Of a stretch of 64,000 nt of DNA, positions 1-7,911 are shown in pieces; positions within the stretch are counted from its first letter, which is position 1, and every line of letters begins with the position of its first letter. This DNA is from Saccharopolyspora sp. SCSIO 74807 (lineage in GTDB: Bacteria > Actinomycetota > Actinomycetes > Mycobacteriales > Pseudonocardiaceae). Location of the stretch: NCBI RefSeq assembly GCF_037023755.1, contig NZ_CP146100.1, forward strand, positions 6,602,501-6,666,500. Direction: 5' to 3'. A program made the translations under genes and the position numbers. The notes beneath the pieces were generated by a model. It was not told the DNA's origin. It saw only the letters and a list, made by a program, of their open reading frames with translations, and ran no database searches.

Positions 1-1018
1 CGTCCAGATCCCGCACGCGAACACCCGAAACCCGTTGTGCGCCAACGGTTTGCACCACGGCAGAGCCGATCCGCACCGGGATGCCCGCTTCGCGCGCCCG
101 CGCGGCGAGCCGAGCGGGCGGGTCGTTCCGGCTGTCCACCAGCACCGGTACCCGAGCCCCGGCCGCGACGAGGTCCAGCGCCGTCGCATAAGCACTGTCC
201 GAAGTGGTGCACACGACCACCTCCCGCCCCGGCAGCACCGCGAACCGGCGCACGTACCGGCGGACCGCGGAAGCGAGCACGACCCCGGGCCGGTCGTTGC
301 CCGCGAACGCGATCGGCCGCTCCCGCGCACCCGCCGCGAGCACCACCTGCTGGGTCCGCAGGTGCCACAGGCGGTGCTGCCCCGGGTGCTTGCCAGGTCC
401 GGGATGTTCGGCCACGAGCAGGTATCCGTGGTCGTAGTGGCCGACCGCGGTAGCGCGGGTCAGCACCCGCGTCTCGGGCAGTTCGACGAGTTCCCGCACC
501 GCCCGCCGCACCCACTCCGGACCGGGCAGGCCGTCGACCACCTCGTCGCCGTCCAGCAGCGCGCCGCCGAGTTCCCGATTGCGCTCCACCAGGATCACCC
601 GCGCGCCGCTGCGACCGGCCGCGAGGGCGGCGGCGATCCCGGCGGGGCCGGCTCCGATCACGACCACGTCGGCGTGCCGGTACTTCTTGTCGCAGCGGGA
701 CTCCTCGCCCGCTTCGGCCCAGCCGACGCCGGAGAGCCTCGCCACTTCCAGACCGTCTCGCAGCTCCACTTCGGTCGCGGGCACCATCGGCTCGGGCTCG
801 TCGAGCACCTGGACCATCGCGTTCGGCTCGCTCGCGTCGGCGGTGAGGATTCCGCGCGGGCGGCCGAGATATGGCGACGGCGCGGCCTCGATCTCGCCCG
901 CGGCCAGCAGCGCCGAAGCAAGCGTGTCGCCGGGATGCCCGAGCATCGGCGTGCCGTCCACGGTGAACCGGACCGTGCGGCTGCGGTCGATGCGGCCGCC
1001 GCTGCCGAGCCGGGTCAT
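1..1018 (-). CDS. soxA: Sarcosine oxidase alpha subunit, partial (C-terminus off the left edge)
   Basis: Large subunit of heterotetrameric sarcosine oxidase, which oxidatively demethylates sarcosine to glycine and passes the C1 unit to THF. The visible part holds a ferredoxin-like N-terminal segment (about residues 15-100, with 'HPGDTLASALLA') and an NAD-binding Rossmann start GAGPAG at residues 122-127. About 339 residues are present; family members reach about 950-1000, so the second nucleotide-binding region and the GcvT-like THF domain lie outside. The ATG at 1018 overlaps the soxD stop as ATGA, so the two are translationally coupled. Identification is by family knowledge plus gene order B-D-A. 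Confidence 0.93.
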   Translation of the reverse strand, partial: MTRLGSGGRIDRSRTVRFTVDGTPMLGHPGDTLASALLAAGEIEAAPSPYLGRPRGILTADASEPNAMVQVLDEPEPMVPATEVELRDGLEVARLSGVGWAEAGEESRCDKKYRHADVVVIGAGPAGIAAALAAGRSGARVILVERNRELGGALLDGDEVVDGLPGPEWVRRAVRELVELPETRVLTRATAVGHYDHGYLLVAEHPGPGKHPGQHRLWHLRTQQVVLAAGARERPIAFAGNDRPGVVLASAVRRYVRRFAVLPGREVVVCTTSDSAYATALDLVAAGARVPVLVDSRNDPPARLAARAREAGIPVRIGSAVVQTVGAQRVSGVRVRDLD

Positions 1019-1257
1019 GACGTGATCTCGTTCGTCGCGGTGTCCCGGACCAGGTCGAACCAGCGCCTGCACCCCGCGGTGTGCACCCAGCGCTCGGCGA
1101 GGCTGCCGCTCGGATTTCCCCGTACGAACAGGTATTCCGCCCAGGCGGCGTCGTCCAGCCCGGCCGGGTCGGCCGGGTATCGGACGTGCGCCTGACCGCC
1201 GTAGCGGAACTCCACCTCGTCCCGCTCACCGCACCAGGGGCAAGGGATGCGCAACAT
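1015..1257 (-). CDS. soxD: Sarcosine oxidase delta subunit
   Basis: Small zinc-binding subunit (80 aa) of heterotetrameric sarcosine oxidase. Cys6 and Cys9 (IPCPWC) with His59 and Cys63 (HTAGC) form the expected zinc site. The start is ATG 1257, chosen because GGAGGG lies just upstream and because upstream in-frame sequence is repeat-derived rather than SoxD-like. It lies between soxB and soxA as usual, but a 282-bp repeat-containing gap separates it from soxB, which is atypical for this normally tight operon. Confidence 0.93.
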   Translation of the reverse strand: MLRIPCPWCGERDEVEFRYGGQAHVRYPADPAGLDDAAWAEYLFVRGNPSGSLAERWVHTAGCRRWFDLVRDTATNEITS

Positions 1258-1539
1258 CACGTCCCTCCACTTCGGATCATTTGGGCTCTTGTCTTCGAGC
1301 GGCGCGGGGCTGCGCCTTTTGCGTGGCGGCACGTTCTTGTGTTCGGCCTTGGAAGCGGCGCAGCCGCTTGCGGCGGACCACCTGAGCAACCGGCACCGCC
1401 GCGGGTTCTCAGGCGTCGTCTCGCGAGGACAGCTCAGACGCCGAGTAGGGCGCGCTACTTCAGGACGAGATCCCGCAGCGAGACGGCGTCTGAGGTTCCG
1501 CTAAGCGACCCACTACGCAAACCACCTTTCAAACATTCT
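1258..1539. repeat. soxB-soxD gap carrying two copies of the dispersed intergenic repeat
   Basis: No gene is seen. Copy A1 includes GAGCAACCGGCACCGCCGCG at 1384-1403, which recurs base for base at 40693-40712. Copy A2 begins TGAGGTTCCGCTAAGCGACC at 1491 and continues with ACGCAAACC near 1513-1521. A perfect 11-bp inverted repeat CTCAGACGCCG (1433-1443) / CGGCGTCTGAG (1484-1494) lies between them. The region interrupts the soxBDA operon, so it may act as an internal processing or attenuation element, or may simply be an insertion. Confidence 0.7.
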
Positions 1540-2775
1540 TCAGTGCGCCACGGCAGCGGCGCCGTGTTCGTCGATGAGGGCCCCGGTGCGGAACCGCTCC
1601 AGCCCGTAGGGCTCGTTGAGCGGATGCGGCGCACCGGTGGCAACGGTGTGCGCGAACACCCGGCCGACGGCCGGAGTCGCCTTGAACCCGCCGGTGCCCC
1701 ATCCGCAATTGACGAACAGGCCCTCCACCGGCGTGGGCCCGATGATCGGCGAGGCGTCCGGCGTGACGTCCACGACGCCCGCCCAAGTCCGGATCACGTG
1801 CGCCCGCGCGAACATCGGGAACAGCTCCACCGCCGCGGCGAGCTGCTGCTCCAGCACGTGCACCGACCCGCGCTGCCCGTAGCCGTTGTAGGTGTCGATC
1901 CCCGCGCCGAGGACCAATTCCCCCTTGTGCGCCTGGCTGCAGTAGACGTGCACGTGGTTCGACATCACCACGCACGGGTGCACCTGCTCCAGCAGCTCGG
2001 AGACCATGGCTTGCAACGGATGGCTCTGCAGCGGCAACCGCAGCCCGAGGGTCTCGGTGAGCGCGCTGGTCCGCCCGGCGGCGGCGAGCCCGACCCGGCC
2101 GGCGGCGATGTCCCCGCGCGAGGTCCGCACTCCCGCGACCCGCGCACCGTCCATGACGAACCCGGTGACTTCGCAGTTCTCGATCAGGTCGACGCCGAGC
2201 TGGTCGGCGCGCCGCGCCAGCGCCCACGCGACGTGGTCGTGCTTGGCGATCCCGGCCCGCGGCTGCCAAGTGGCGCCGCGGACCGGATATCGCTTGTGCG
2301 GCGAGACATCCAGCACCGGGCACAGTTCGGCGATCTCCTCCGGACCGACGAACTCGGCGTCGATTCCGTTGAGGCCGTTGGCGAACACCCGCCGCCGCGC
2401 GTCCCGGATCTCCTGCTCGGTGTGCACCAGGTTGAGCACCCCGCGCTGGCTGAGCAGGAAGTCGTGGTCCAGTTCGGCCGGCCACCGCTCCCACAGGTCC
2501 AGGGCGTGCCCGTAGAGCGCGGCGCTCTCGTCGAGCAGGTAGTTGGAGCGGATGATCGTGGTGTTGCGGGCCATGTTCCCGCCCGCGAGCCAGCCGCGTT
2601 CCAATACCGCGACGTCCCGGATCCCGTGTTCCTGGGCCAAGTAGTAGGCGGTCGCCAGTCCGTGCCCGCCCGCGCCGACGATCACCACGTCGTAGCCGCG
2701 CTTGGGCTCGGCCGGACGCCACAGGCGCGCGGGAGGTTCCGGGAGTTCCGGAGCTTGTGGAGGGCGGGATCGCAT
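1540..2775 (-). CDS. soxB: Sarcosine oxidase beta subunit
   Basis: FAD-containing catalytic subunit of heterotetrameric sarcosine oxidase; it also holds covalent FMN at the alpha/beta interface. The dinucleotide-binding start is [16 protein letters not shown] near residue 31. The segment [11 protein letters not shown] carries the conserved histidine (about His179) that corresponds to the covalent flavin site. Its 411 aa match the family length. I prefer ATG 2775, preceded by a weak GGGTGA; the in-frame GTG at 2787 is an alternative adding four residues. It is the first gene of the minus-strand sox operon, divergent from the dimethylglycine-oxidase gene. Confidence 0.93.
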   Translation of the reverse strand: MRSRPPQAPELPEPPARLWRPAEPKRGYDVVIVGAGGHGLATAYYLAQEHGIRDVAVLERGWLAGGNMARNTTIIRSNYLLDESAALYGHALDLWERWPAELDHDFLLSQRGVLNLVHTEQEIRDARRRVFANGLNGIDAEFVGPEEIAELCPVLDVSPHKRYPVRGATWQPRAGIAKHDHVAWALARRADQLGVDLIENCEVTGFVMDGARVAGVRTSRGDIAAGRVGLAAAGRTSALTETLGLRLPLQSHPLQAMVSELLEQVHPCVVMSNHVHVYCSQAHKGELVLGAGIDTYNGYGQRGSVHVLEQQLAAAVELFPMFARAHVIRTWAGVVDVTPDASPIIGPTPVEGLFVNCGWGTGGFKATPAVGRVFAHTVATGAPHPLNEPYGLERFRTGALIDEHGAAAVAH

Positions 2776-3151
2776 CTGATCACCCACTCGGCGAGAACGC
2801 CAGATGTCCTTGTGCGGCAGAGGTTAGCCACGCCGGGTCACCGCGACAAGCGGGATCGCCTCAGTGGCCCAGCGATGTCGATCAAGCGCTCCGATCGAGC
2901 CGCGGAAAGCCGATCATGCCAACGAAAATTCGCCCCTCCGTGTCCTTGACGCCCGCCCTGATCCAGGCGCACTGTTGCTCATAACGCAGCCAGTTGTGAG
3001 GAGCGCAACACCTCCGAAAGTCCCTCCGGAGGTGTTCCGCAGGCACCCGGACCGGTCGCGCGAGAGCGAATCTGCGTCAACCAAGCCGAAATCTTCCCGG
3101 AGTCCAGCACCGGTTCTCCGGAAACCAGATTCGTGAGCCAGGGGGCTGCAC
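2776..3151. promoter_or_regulatory. Divergent control region between soxB and the dimethylglycine oxidase gene
   Basis: No convincing gene is seen in these 376 bases. A perfect 10-bp inverted repeat AACACCTCCG (3007-3016) / CGGAGGTGTT (3027-3036) with a 10-nt loop lies 115 nt before the plus-strand start. It could be a regulator operator or a leader hairpin. I looked for glycine-riboswitch-like paired aptamers and saw none. Confidence 0.5.
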
Positions 3152-5641
3152 ATGGACACCAGTGCGCGGATCATGATCGTGGGGGCGGGCGTCGTCGGCT
3201 GCTCCACGGCGTACCACCTCGCGCGCGCCGGGGTCACCGACGTTCTCGTCGTGGACCAAGGACCCTTGTTCGCCACCGGTGGTTCCTCTTCGCACGCACC
3301 GGGATTGGTGTTCCAGACCAACGCTTCGGAGTTGTTGACCAAACTGGCCGCCTACACCGTCGAGCGGTTCAGCGCCGAGGAACTCGACGGGCGCCGGTGC
3401 TTCCACCAGGTCGGCGGCATCGAGGTCGCGGCCACCGAAGCCCGCTGGGACGACCTGGAGCGCAAGCGCGGACTCGCCGCCGCGTGGGGCGTGCCCGCGG
3501 AACTGATCGGGCCGAACGAGGTGCACGACCGCATCCCGCAGCTCGACCCGTCCCGCATTCACGGTGGGTTGTACGTGCCCACCGACGGCATCGCGAAACC
3601 GGTGCGCGCGGCCGAGGCGATGGCCCGCGAGGCCACTCGCCGTGGCGTCCGGTTCCGGGGAAACACCGAGGTGATCGGGTTCGACGTGACCGGCGGCAGG
3701 GTCCGCGCGGTGCGCACGACCGACGGCTCGGTGGAGGTGGAGACGGTGCTGTGCTGCGCGGGGATCTGGGGGCCGAAGATCGGCTCGCTGGCCGGGGTGT
3801 CCATCCCGGTGCAACCGGTCGCGCACCAGTACGCGGTCACCGGCCCGACCGCCGATCTCGGCGCCAGCAAGGCCGCCGGCGGCGACGAGGTGACCCAGCC
3901 GCTGCTGCGCCACCAGGACTGCTCGATGTACTTCCGGCAGATCCACGACCGCTGGGGCATCGGTTCCTACCAGCACCGCGTGCTGCCCGTGCAGGCCGCG
4001 GACCTGGCGCCGAGCGCTCCGCGGGGCGGCGGCGCGGAGGCTCCGTCCGACGGCGGCGCGTGGAAGGGCATGTCCTCCGTGCACCCGTTCACGCCGCAGG
4101 ACTTCAAGCAGCCCTGGGACGACGCCTGCGAGCTGCTGCCCGCGCTCGGCCGCGCGGAGATCGCGGAGGGCATGAACGGGCTGATGCTGTTCACCGCGGA
4201 CGGGATGCCGGTGCTCGGCCCGTCCCGGGAGATCGACAACTTCTGGGTCGCCGAGGCGGTGTGGATCACCCACTCCGCGGGCGTCGGCCGGGCGATGTCG
4301 GAGTGGCTGACCGAGGGCTCGCCGCGGCTGGACCTGCGCGCGGCGGATCTGCGCCGGTTCGAGGAGTTCGCGCACAGCTCGTCCTACGTGGCCGAACGCA
4401 GCGCGCAGAGCTTCCGCGAGGTCTACGACGTGATCCACCCGCAGCAGCCGCCCGCGCGCCCCCGGCCGCTGCGCACCACCCCGTTCCACGAGCGGGAGGA
4501 ACAGCTCGGCGCGGTGTTCCTGGAAGCCAACGGCTGGGAGCGGCCGCACTGGTACGACTGTAACGAACATCTCGTGGCCGGCCGGGAAATCGTCGCCCCG
4601 GGCGAGTGGGCGGGCCGCTACTTCTCGCCGATCGTGGCCGCCGAGCACCTGGCCGCGCGGGAGCGGGTCGCGATGTTCGACATGACCTCGCTGGCGCGCG
4701 CGGAGGTCAGCGGCCGCGGCGCGCTGGAACTGCTGCAGCGGCTGACCACCAACCAGCTCGACCGCAAACCCGGCTACGTGACCTACACGCTGATGTTGGA
4801 GCACACCGGCGGAATCCGCGCCGACATCACCGTCGCGCGGCTGTCCGAGACCGAGTTCCAGGTCGGCTGCAACGGACCCCGCGACATCGCCTGGCTGCGC
4901 AGGCACGCCGACGAGACCACGGCGGTCCGCGACATCACCGGCGGCACCTGCTGCATCGGCCTGTGGGGGCCGAAGGCGCGCGACGTGCTCGCACCGCTGG
5001 CCGACGAGGACGTCTCGCACGAGGCGTTCCGGTTCTTCCGCGCCAAGCGGCTGCACGTCGGCGAGGTGCCGGTGACCGCGCTTCGACTGTCCTATGTGGG
5101 CGAACTGGGCTGGGAGCTGTACACCTCGGCGGAGTTCGGCAGGCGGCTGTGGGACCTGCTGGCCGCCCAGGGCACCGAGCACGGGATCTTCCCCGCCGGG
5201 CGCGGCGCGTTCAACGGGATGCGGCTGGAGAAGGGCTACCGCGCCTGGGGCGGCGACATGTCCAGCGAGCACGACCCCGACGAGGCCGGGCTGGCGTTCG
5301 CGGTGAAACCGGACAAGGGCGATTTCGTCGGGCGCGACGCGCTGCTGCGGCGCCGGGAGCAACCCGTGCGGCGGCGGCTGTGCTGCCTGCGCATCGACGA
5401 CGGCACGGTGCTGATGGGCTCCGAGCCGGTGTTCGCCGGCTCCGGGCGCACCACGGCCGGGTTCACCACCAGCGCGGGCTACGGGCATTCCGCGGGCGCG
5501 AGCCTGGCCTACGCCTGGATCCCCGCGGAACTCGCCGAACCCGGCACCGAACTGCGGGTGTCCTACTTCGACCGGCGACATCCGGCAACGGTCGTCGCCG
5601 ACCCGGTGTTCGACCCGGACATGTCCCGGATGCGCTGCTGA
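3152..5641 (+). CDS. Dimethylglycine oxidase-type FAD/THF enzyme
   Basis: Two-domain flavoenzyme that oxidatively demethylates dimethylglycine (or a related N-methyl amine) and transfers the methylene unit to THF. The N-terminal DAO domain starts with GAGVVG (residues 11-16). GGSSSHAPG (His48) matches the histidine that carries covalent FAD in this family. The C-terminal GcvT-like half (from about residue 430) includes LSYVGELGWELYT and RLEKGYRAWGGDM. The 829 aa are very close to the about 830-aa Arthrobacter dimethylglycine oxidase, and similarity recalled from that protein is high throughout. It heads the plus-strand one-carbon operon and is divergent from soxBDA. Confidence 0.9.
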   Translation: MDTSARIMIVGAGVVGCSTAYHLARAGVTDVLVVDQGPLFATGGSSSHAPGLVFQTNASELLTKLAAYTVERFSAEELDGRRCFHQVGGIEVAATEARWDDLERKRGLAAAWGVPAELIGPNEVHDRIPQLDPSRIHGGLYVPTDGIAKPVRAAEAMAREATRRGVRFRGNTEVIGFDVTGGRVRAVRTTDGSVEVETVLCCAGIWGPKIGSLAGVSIPVQPVAHQYAVTGPTADLGASKAAGGDEVTQPLLRHQDCSMYFRQIHDRWGIGSYQHRVLPVQAADLAPSAPRGGGAEAPSDGGAWKGMSSVHPFTPQDFKQPWDDACELLPALGRAEIAEGMNGLMLFTADGMPVLGPSREIDNFWVAEAVWITHSAGVGRAMSEWLTEGSPRLDLRAADLRRFEEFAHSSSYVAERSAQSFREVYDVIHPQQPPARPRPLRTTPFHEREEQLGAVFLEANGWERPHWYDCNEHLVAGREIVAPGEWAGRYFSPIVAAEHLAARERVAMFDMTSLARAEVSGRGALELLQRLTTNQLDRKPGYVTYTLMLEHTGGIRADITVARLSETEFQVGCNGPRDIAWLRRHADETTAVRDITGGTCCIGLWGPKARDVLAPLADEDVSHEAFRFFRAKRLHVGEVPVTALRLSYVGELGWELYTSAEFGRRLWDLLAAQGTEHGIFPAGRGAFNGMRLEKGYRAWGGDMSSEHDPDEAGLAFAVKPDKGDFVGRDALLRRREQPVRRRLCCLRIDDGTVLMGSEPVFAGSGRTTAGFTTSAGYGHSAGASLAYAWIPAELAEPGTELRVSYFDRRHPATVVADPVFDPDMSRMRC

Positions 5642-5752
5642 ACCAGCCCGGCAACGGATCCGCCTGCCGAGAAACGCACAACCACCCGGTGATTCCGCCG
5701 AGGTGCGGCTCCCGCATCCCTCGCCGAGGCCGGGAAATCAACCCACTCGCCG

Positions 5753-5852
5753 CTAAGGAGCATCAGCACACTTCTTTTTGATCTTTGTGAGGTTCCGCTA
5801 CCGGCACCGCCACGCAAACCCACTCTGAAAGAACTTTCTAAGGAGCATCAGC
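5753..5852 (+). repeat. Dispersed repeat copy B flanked by a 15-bp direct duplication
   Basis: TTCCGCTACCGGCACCG (from 5793) and CTGAAAGAACTT (5825-5836) match copy C at 17071-17178 read in reverse. The 15-mer CTAAGGAGCATCAGC occurs at 5753-5767 and again at 5838-5852, the second copy providing the Shine-Dalgarno sequence of the next gene. This looks like an element inserted into the leader with duplication of the ribosome binding site. Confidence 0.75.
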
Positions 5853-5854
5853 CC

Positions 5855-7054
5855 ATGGCCGTCAACCCGAATCCGGGCATCCTGCAGTACTCCCGGCTGC
5901 GCAAATCGCCGTTCTTCCACGCATCGAGGCAGCACGGCGTGGGCCTCTACAGCGTCTACAACCACACGTACCACCCCCGGCACTACGGTGACCCGGTCGC
6001 TGAATACTGGGCGCTGCTGGAGGGGGTGACGCTCTGGGATGTCGGGGTGGAACGGCAGGTCGAGATCACCGGCCCGGACGCCTTCGAGTTCACCAACATG
6101 CTGGTGCCGCGCGACCTGAACAAGTGCCGCGTCGGGCAGTGCAAGTACGTGTTCGTCACCGCCGAGGACGGCGGCATCATCAACGACCCGGTGCTGCTGC
6201 GGCTGGGCGAGAACCACTTCTGGCTGTCGCTGGCCGACAGCGACGTGCTGCTGTGGGCGAAGGGCCTGGCGCACAACCTCGGCATGGACGTGCAGATCCG
6301 CGAGCCCGATGTCGGGCCGGTGCAGGTGCAGGGGCCGAAGTCGCGCGACGTGATGGTCGACCTGTTCGGCGAGTCCATTTTGGATGTTCCGTACTACTAC
6401 GCGGTGGACCGCGAGCTGAACGGGATGCAGGTCGTGGTCTCCCGCACCGGCTACACCGCGGAACTGGGCTACGAGATCTACCTGCACCACGCCAGCCGCG
6501 ACGGCGTGAAGCTGTGGGAGACGATCTGGGAGGCCGGCGAGCCGCACGGGATGACCGTGATCGGCCCGTGCCACATCCGCCGCATCGAGGCCGGGATCCT
6601 GTCCTGGGGTTGCGACATCACCTATGACACCAACCCGTTCGAGGCGGGCTACGGCTTCGAGAAGACCTGGATGGTCGACCTGAACCAGGAATCCGACTTC
6701 ATCGGCAAGGAGGCCCTGACCCGGATCAAGTCCGAAGGGGTGGCCCGCAAACTGGTCGGCGTGCGGATCGGCGGGCCCTCGATCGGTTCGTTCAACGACG
6801 GCAACATGATCGAGCCGTTCGACGTGCACGACCCGCACGGGCTGCGCATCGGCGAGGTCACCTCGGCCTGCCACTCGCCGCGAGTGGAGGGCAACATCGG
6901 CTTCGCCATGGTCCCGGTGGCCTACCAGGAGTTCGGCACCGAGCTCGTGGTGCACACCCAGCACGGCCCGCAGCAGGCCGAGGTGGTCGAAAAGCCGTTC
7001 CTGGACCCGCAGAAGGACATCCCGAAGACCGCGCAGCGCGCGGCCACGGCGTAG
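5855..7054 (+). CDS. DmdA/GcvT-like aminomethyltransferase family demethylase
   Basis: THF-dependent methyl- or methylene-transfer protein of the GcvT fold (399 aa). The N-terminal run (SVYNH, LWDVGVERQVEI, CKYV, GGIINDPVLLRL, IADSD-like LADSDVLLW) resembles the DMSP demethylase DmdA as I recall it. Asp111 in the GGIIND motif sits where the catalytic aspartate of GcvT proteins is expected. The C-terminal barrel follows from about residue 290. AAGGAG at 5840-5845 precedes ATG 5855. It lies in a run with MetF-like, Fhs and cyclohydrolase genes, which suggests methyl-THF as product. The methyl donor (DMSP, betaine or another compound) cannot be decided from sequence. Confidence 0.8.
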   Translation: MAVNPNPGILQYSRLRKSPFFHASRQHGVGLYSVYNHTYHPRHYGDPVAEYWALLEGVTLWDVGVERQVEITGPDAFEFTNMLVPRDLNKCRVGQCKYVFVTAEDGGIINDPVLLRLGENHFWLSLADSDVLLWAKGLAHNLGMDVQIREPDVGPVQVQGPKSRDVMVDLFGESILDVPYYYAVDRELNGMQVVVSRTGYTAELGYEIYLHHASRDGVKLWETIWEAGEPHGMTVIGPCHIRRIEAGILSWGCDITYDTNPFEAGYGFEKTWMVDLNQESDFIGKEALTRIKSEGVARKLVGVRIGGPSIGSFNDGNMIEPFDVHDPHGLRIGEVTSACHSPRVEGNIGFAMVPVAYQEFGTELVVHTQHGPQQAEVVEKPFLDPQKDIPKTAQRAATA

Positions 7055-7068
7055 CGAGGCGGGCCATC

Positions 7069-7911
7069 ATGGACACCGGAATCCAGCGACTCGAAGAATT
7101 GCTGTGCAGCGCCCGGTTCGAGGTGCTGCCGGTGCGCGGAGTGGTGCAGCGCTGCGAGCAGCTGCCCGCGGGCACCACCGTCACGGTCACGTCCTCGGCG
7201 GCCAAGGGCCCCGAGGCGACACTGGCGACCGCGGCACAACTTGCCGCGGCGGGGATGCGGGTCGTGCCGCACCTGGCGGCCCGGTCCATCAAGGACTCCG
7301 CGCACTTGTCCGGCCTGCTGGACCGGGCGGAGGCGCTGGGCAGCGGCGAGGTGTTCGTGATCGCGGGTGACTCCCCGGCGCCCGCCGGGGAATTCCCGGA
7401 CGCGCTGGCGCTGCTGCGCAGGATGGACGAGCTCGGCCGCAGGCCGGGGCGGGTCGGCATCAGCGGCTACCCGGAGCGGCACGCCTTCCTGTCCGACGAG
7501 GCCACCGTGCGGGCCATGACCGACAAGGCCGGTTACGCGGACTACGCGGTCTCGCAGATCTGCTACGACCCGCAGCGCATCGCGGCCTGGCTCGGCGAGG
7601 TCCGCGCCCGCGGCGTGCTGCTGCCGATCCACATCGGACTCCCGGGAGCGGTGGACGTGACCAAGCTGCTTCGGGTGTCGATGAAGATCGGGCTCGGCGA
7701 GTCGCTGCGGTTCCTGCGCAAGCAGCACGGCATGGTCAGCAAACTGCTGGCGCCCTACAACCCGGATTCCCTCGTGGACGGCCTGTGGCCGTACCTGGAC
7801 GAACCCGCACCGGGGATCGCGGGCTGGCACCTGTACACGTTCAACGAAATCACCCGGACCGCCCAGTGGCGCGATGCGGCGCTCGCCCGGATCCAGGAGG
7901 TTCCCGCATGA
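7069..7911 (+). CDS. Methylenetetrahydrofolate reductase-like protein (MetF family)
   Basis: Flavin-dependent TIM-barrel protein of the 5,10-methylene-THF reductase family (280 aa), short and lacking a regulatory domain. Recognisable segments are FVIAGDSPAPAGEF, VGISGYPERH and LPIHIGLPG, which resemble MetF's GD and 'Y.E.H' signatures. It lies 14 nt after the GcvT-like gene and overlaps fhs by ATGA. In this context the reverse direction, methyl-THF to methylene-THF during demethylation, is more plausible than methionine synthesis. That direction is an inference from context. Confidence 0.82.
   Translation: MDTGIQRLEELLCSARFEVLPVRGVVQRCEQLPAGTTVTVTSSAAKGPEATLATAAQLAAAGMRVVPHLAARSIKDSAHLSGLLDRAEALGSGEVFVIAGDSPAPAGEFPDALALLRRMDELGRRPGRVGISGYPERHAFLSDEATVRAMTDKAGYADYAVSQICYDPQRIAAWLGEVRARGVLLPIHIGLPGAVDVTKLLRVSMKIGLGESLRFLRKQHGMVSKLLAPYNPDSLVDGLWPYLDEPAPGIAGWHLYTFNEITRTAQWRDAALARIQEVPA

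Noticed and set aside
35-1195. Long plus-strand ORFs opposite soxA, and similar long ORFs opposite most genes (for example 3077-5581, 7874-10144 upstream part, 20845-21921, 47600-50719)
   Set aside because: They mirror real genes in high-GC DNA, have Arg/Pro/Ala-rich composition without domains, and conflict with well-supported families on the other strand or frame.
2976-3151. Glycine riboswitch ahead of the dimethylglycine oxidase gene
   Set aside because: Only one hairpin is seen; the paired aptamer pattern and conserved GGAGAG-like bulges were not found.
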